Positions 59,248 through 64,000 of a DNA stretch of 64,000 nt are shown in pieces. Source of the stretch: Plectrocnemia conspersa (Eukaryota; Arthropoda; Insecta; Trichoptera; Polycentropodidae). Below the pieces are notes generated by a model that was given only the letters and a program-made list of their open reading frames with translations, searched no databases and was not told the DNA's origin. Numbering within the stretch: position 1 is the first letter of the stretch; every line of letters begins with the position of its first letter. Location: positions 62,001 through 126,000 of the forward strand of contig VTFK01000163.1 in assembly GCA_009617715.1 (NCBI GenBank), read 5' to 3'. Both the position numbers and the translations under genes were made by a program.

Positions 59248-62200
59248 GTGAGCGTTTTTTGTGTTCCGTTAACGCCGATCGGTTACTTAACCCCGCGACT
59301 CGATGCCAAAAAAATAGACGAGACGGTCAATTAGCGTCGGCTAAACGTTTCGCCGCAAGACAATTGTGCCGAGATAAGACGCCGGCTGATGCCTGTCTTA
59401 TCTATTTGACGTTCGCGGTTCAGGTCAGAGGTGATAGCTCGGTGCACCGATCCCCTCCCGTTTTCGACGCTAATAATTTCTCTTTCTATTTAGCTCCCCT
59501 ATATATCAAAAGCTCCCTTTACAACCTTGGAATATTTAAATGACGCGCTTTTAAAGCACTTTCATAATACATAAATCATATCAACCTTGAATTTGACATA
59601 TCTGAGAGATTATTAGATCATTGAGCTTGTTCACTTATGAGTTTTCATACAATCGCACAGTAGTGTTCAAACATCCATTGCACATGAAATTATATATAAC
59701 ACCACTCACATCAATATGAAATAGTTTTTTGTAAATATTTATGGATAAAAAAGGTAAAAGTACAATTGTAAATAAACGGGTGTAAGTCTTAAAAATACTA
59801 ATATATAATATTCCTCAATTTCAACACACATTACTAGCTATTGTTTTGCTCAGAATATGTCGAGGCTATAACAATCTGCAAGTGTATCGGCGATACTGCA
59901 TATTCATAGATGTATAAGATAGTTCTATAATCTGTGAAGACAAAAGATAAAACCATTTGAAGAACCTAAGGTTAAAACATCTTACCTGACATATACGTAG
60001 TTACGAGATATTTAGAAATATGCTAATTGTCCTGTATTTAATTGCAAAGATACAGCTAAATTATTTTGCTATATCTTCTTTTTTTTAAAGTATTGAGTAA
60101 TCAAGTCAAAATTTATTTTTGCTATTATTATTTTATTCACACAAAAGTGAGTAAAATATAGCACAGTAACTTATTGTTAGTGGATATTATCAGTTTCTAC
60201 CGAAAAAATAAATAAAAAACTTGCTTTGGGATCAAATAATAGGTGATTTTTTTAAATTTCCCTGTTCATACTAACAATTAAAAACAGTAAATTGTTCAAA
60301 TACTATTTCTCAAAAGTAACTTGTACACTTGTGTATATTTTACTTTCTCTTTGACTTTATCTCACCTTGGTCCACGTGAAAACTTTCATCGTAAAAATAA
60401 TAGTAATAACCGCAGATTGGAATTAGCATCACAATCAGTTTCTGGCATTGGCCGCGTTACAGGTTTCAATTTGTGCCAAGATTTATTGGAACGTTGACAC
60501 GATTGGTCTTTGAACTGCTTCTTAGAAAAATTCGAGAGTATAAAGCGCGGATAGAATTCTAAGATTATAATTTCCTAGTCGTAAATCTTTTCGTCAACGA
60601 TCGATCACGCCCGGCGTGATAATCAAGTGTTTGTAAAAAATCGGCAGAGTTTCATCCTAAGGCTATAATAAAAATTTATGGTATATTTTAAATAAAAAGT
60701 CTAAACGGTGACTCAGACTTTGGTACTAATCTGACTAATCACAAAAATACAGTTAAATAACCGACCAGTTTTGTCTATTAAAATTTCTACGTAAAAATCT
60801 AAAGTTAAGGTATTTTATTATATGTTATTACATAAACATTGGTTCGATTTTAGATAACGTACATGAGATAGGATCGTATCTGACGCGTTGGTGATTTCCT
60901 CGTATCTTATGCTAATGATTTCTTTTTATATCGAAAATTCGCATTCGAACTACCATATTATGTTAACGAGTCGTTAAAAAAACAAACAGATTCGTTTCTC
61001 GCTCGATTAAAAAAAAAGCATGTATGTGTGATTCTTTTAATCCTGAGGAAATTTCCATTTATCATAGGCTCTTATCACTCTGACGCTTAAAAAGAACTTT
61101 AGTGCTATTGTAAACATTGGGTACTAACAGTTCATAGAAAAAACGTAAGAGCGTAGTATAAATGGTTATGAATGAAAGTGTTATTCATTCATTTAATGCA
61201 TTATATTAATTAGTTGTATACGTCAAAACATGGCAAGCGGACAAATTGCGGTTATACGCCGAATATTGTAATAGCGTCGTATAAATAGAGATTGTTGATA
61301 TTTATAGTAATTAATCATCGGCCATTTACAGGCTATTAAATAAGGAAACGATGCGCTTTACCGCAAGGCAATTAAATACCGCAGTTTTTATTATGACGTA
61401 TGGGAGTTAAAAGGTTTATATTTTTATGTATATATAAAGATTTGTCTATGTAACTTTTTATTTATTTGTATTAAATAAAGCAAAAAAATCCTTGCACTTT
61501 TAAAAAAAAAATTGTTTTTAAAAATGCAAGGCCGAAAAATCGGCCCGCATATTTTCCCGGGCAGTTTGGGCCGATTTTTCGGCATTAAAAGGGTTAAACT
61601 CGTAAATCACTGTATTTATATTATGAGAATTTACTGTTCGATATTTCGACAGTGATACTCCTGCTATGCGTTTAACCATATAATAATGAAATCAAATAAT
61701 ATGTTAATATATATTTTAGATTTTCTGAAAAATCTCATTATATATAATACATATGTATGTAACTACTGGAATTATTTGAGATTATAACTGATTGAATAAT
61801 GACCTCACATTTTGTCATTTAATATCTTTCAAGTTAAAATACTCATTTTAAAATTACACCTTTCTCATATAAACATCTTATTAGGAATTATACTATTTCT
61901 AAAAAGCGAAATGTGTTTCTGTTGAATATAGATTCAAGAGCTTTGAAATGTCGACAAAATATATTTTATATGTTTCAAAACAATTTAATACGTTAAATAA
62001 ATCCATACGATTTATTAACAAAAGAACGTTTAATTGATTTTAAAAAAGAGATTTGAAAAAAAAAAAAATCATTCAAAATTAAATAATATCTCATTCAAAG
62101 TAAAAATGAAGGATGCACATCTGCGATATTATGTATGTGGAAGGCGTGTTTGGTTCTACGTCAGTAATGTTTACAATCGTAGTCAGGACCTGACTCATCA

Positions 62201-62384
62201 CTCGGTGACGGTCAGTGACGACACTGAGGCAACAGGTCATCCAGCCGACGACACACTCCTATTTATAGTCAAGCATCACAGTCACGTAATAGTGATTTAG
62301 GAATTTCGATGAGCAGATATAGATTTTTTGCAGAGGATATTTTCAAAATCAGAGGTGCTCAAGATTGTTTTTATTATCTTGCAG
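59248..62384 (+). other. Predicted intron between exons 59230 and 62385
   Basis: It starts GTGAGC and ends in tttttattatcttgcag. A GC-balanced patch at 62100-62300 just before the acceptor is open in one frame (62034-62300) but has no donor. A piggyBac-like hairpin is at 61531. Otherwise it is AT-rich. Confidence 0.45.
61531..61602. mobile_element. Fold-back MITE-like hairpin with piggyBac-type end
   Basis: gccgaaaaatcggccc (61531-61546) pairs perfectly with gggccgatttttcggc (61568-61583) around 21 bases. To the right, the complement reads ttaacccttttaatgccgaa, matching the TTAACCCTTT-type termini of piggyBac-like MITEs. To the left, tttttaaaaatgcaaggccg looks like a worn copy of the same end. 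It is short, so it could be a solo remnant. Confidence 0.5.
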
Positions 62385-62546
62385 ATGGTGGAGCTAGGAA
62401 AAGAGACTGGTTCGCCGAAATTTTCATCTACGAGTCTCATGGAAAATTTGAAGACAAACCAGACCATGCAGTCGCGTCAGAGTCAAATGTCTTCGACCCA
62501 AACCACACTCAGCCAAGCGAGTCAGGTTACCAGCTCTTCAACACAG
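62385..62546 (+). CDS. Coding exon, Ser/Thr/Gln-rich
   Basis: The exon is bounded by a good acceptor (gtttttattatcttgcag) and a donor CAG|GTGCGA. It is 162 bases, exactly 54 codons, with both junctions in phase 0. It begins MVELGKETGSPKFSSTSLME and ends in a low-complexity tail with SRQSQMSSTQTTLSQASQVT. Because its first codon is ATG, it can start translation after a non-coding leader exon, or extend a coding first exon such as MEQEQT. The residues predict a disordered N-terminal region, a plausible phosphorylation target, with no domain. The donor is not the strongest, but the clean frame, the boundaries and the composition change at both edges support a real exon. The frame ends ten bases after the donor if unspliced. 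Gene identity needs the downstream exons. Confidence 0.72.
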
Positions 62547-63300
62547 GTGCGAACTTGAAGGAATAATTAATTTGCTAGTAGTTATTCTCAAACATTTATA
62601 ATTATATTGACAAGTTAATAATTAACAAAATTAGCGAAAAAAAATTGTTAAGATAAACTGCAATAATATATAATTAAAAATATATTTACCTTAAACTACA
62701 AGATTCATCTGTGTACTTACTAATACGATGTATATCTTCGACTGCGATTTATATCTCAGATTAGATTTGATAATATATAATATAAGTGTATTTAGCACGT
62801 CATGTTTGTACATATTGTAAATCATATAATGATATTTTCTCTTTTTTCATCTGCAGATAATTTTCAATTCCAATTTTATATAGAATCTGAAAATTAAAAA
62901 TAATAATGCTTATTTAATGAATTCCAACGAATAATTATATGTATTGATATATGTATATACATATGTATATAATACAACTATTATTTTTAAGCAGCTTTTC
63001 TGAGTCTTAGTAGTAACGAAAGGCATGAGATGTATACGAAAAACTTAAATTTAATATAAATTGTCGAAATTAACAAGAAGGACCAGAACTACGTTCACAT
63101 GCAAGATTTTCATCACACTTTTAACAATCACATACACTTATCAGATTGATAATGAAAATTTCATCTGAATGTGGAGTCAATTTAATTTATTTTTAAACTC
63201 TCAAATGCAGAGAGTTATATCTAAAATCGGAGCAAATGGAACCTCAGAGTTTTAAAGAAATACTTTGAATATCACTGATGCCTAAGTACATGATACACGA
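62547..63300. other. Intron-like stretch with a strong cryptic or real acceptor
   Basis: tctcttttttcatctgcag ends at 62856. If used from the 62546 donor, the frame would add eight residues (IIFNSNFI) and stop, giving a very short product. No AATAAA follows closely, so I leave it as a possible cryptic site. Confidence 0.35.
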
Positions 63301-63770
63301 GGCACACCCATGAATGAAAAGGGCAACGTTTTTACTATTGACGCCGGTTGTATTGCATCACCACACTACGCGTGTAGGTACTAACAACACTCAGTTTCGT
63401 CATCGTAAACAAACTCACCTGAGTGCGTGGGCAGTTTCCCGAGTCTCGTTGCCAAACGACTGCGAGAGAGAAGAGAAGAAGAGAAAAAAAACATACACAT
63501 TCACCCGACCTTGATTTTTTTCCCGTCTCGCGTGTGATTTACCGTCGTCTCGTTGCCATTACCGTAGATAACTACTCTTGTTTACAGTAGTTCTCTCCCC
63601 AGCAATTCTAAATCGGTCGTTTTCATCCAGGGATATTTTTCTCTGTGTGCGTATGTCAAGATCCCAGGTGCGAGCTATTCACCTTCGAAGTTATTTTTCG
63701 CGTTTCCAAGTTCGTTCGCTTGAGAAAACGACGGAGCCATCTCTTGGCGACGAGCGTATATAAGAAAATT
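63300..63770 (+). promoter_or_regulatory. GC-richer promoter-like block with weak candidate first exon (63653-63667)
   Basis: The block is CpG-richer, with repeated cgtctcgttgcca-type motifs (63446-63460, 63548-63560) and an initiator-like TCAGTT at 63391. An ATG at 63653 gives MSRSQ ending at CAG|GTGCGA, the same donor hexamer as exon 62385 and again phase 0. A pyrimidine-rich ctctccccag lies at 63595-63604. The five-codon frame is too short to stand alone. TATATAAG at 63757 has no clear partner. Confidence 0.3.
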
Positions 63771-64000
63771 GAAAATGTTTTGTGTAAGAAAATTTGGCAT
63801 TAATTTTATTTTTTATATTATGTATTAATTTGTTTATTTAAATAAAATATTTGTGTCATTCCAATATTTTTGGAAGAATTTTTTATTTACATTTTTCTAA
63901 AAAATAAATTCCAATATTTTTTTTAATGCTACGTTTATCTAATTATAAAGCAGTTATATATTTTTTTAGTGCTAATAAATTTTGTATACCATTTTTGTTG
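63771..64000. other. AT-rich end of window
   Basis: No features recognised. Confidence 0.4.

Noticed and set aside
58642..59543. Six overlapping ORFs of 69-106 codons
   Set aside because: They lie in a CpG-rich promoter region and read through the donor at 59248; the low stop-codon density is compositional.
62328..62384. In-frame extension upstream of exon 62385 (from MQRIF...)
   Set aside because: This stretch is the pyrimidine-rich acceptor region; the coding exon begins after the AG at 62383-62384.

Overview
The window is eukaryotic nuclear DNA, almost certainly from an insect. It is strongly AT-rich, has no closely packed ORFs, and is full of decayed transposons: Tc1/mariner-like, pogo-like, hAT, piggyBac-like MITEs, a non-LTR retrotransposon, tRNA-derived SINEs and a 1.2 kb unknown repeat. 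Core-promoter sequences are of insect type (TATAAAAG about 32 bases before a TCAGTT/TCAGAT initiator). I cannot place it to order with confidence; a holometabolous insect such as a moth or fly is my guess.

The genic content is sparse and lies on the + strand. I read the window as the 5' portion of one very long gene (or very few genes) with several alternative first exons. Short coding first exons are at 859-1083, 21564-21713, 32443-32523 and 59230-59247, and a further coding exon at 62385-62546 begins with ATG. All five end at a GT donor in phase 0, so any of the four first exons could be joined in frame to the same downstream exon. Two have textbook TATA + initiator promoters (21477/21509 and 32202/32234). 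Weaker candidates are at 13085, 15467, 43165 (non-coding) and 63653. The rest of the gene lies beyond the right edge. No exon carries a domain I recognise, so the product is left unnamed.

Layout: 1-1100 first exon and GC-rich upstream region; 1.6-4.6 kb mariner-like transposase remnant, LINE remnant, repeat R1 and a SINE; 4.6-21 kb intron-like DNA with repeats, a (TA)n tract and a candidate zero-length (recursive) splice site at 18410/18411; 21.4-21.7 kb TATA promoter and exon; 22-32 kb repeats and two unexplained coding-looking islands; 32.0-32.5 kb second TATA promoter and exon; 34-41 kb SINE cluster and repeats; 43-46.4 kb candidate exons; 47.25-48.2 kb terminal-inverted-repeat element; 50.8-51.0 kb coding-looking island; 52.4-55.0 kb repeat R1 split by a hAT element with an intact 8-bp target duplication; 58.6-59.3 kb CpG-rich promoter and short first exon; 62.4-62.5 kb coding exon.

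All calls were made by eye. Intron connections between exons are inferred from splice-site phase, not seen directly.
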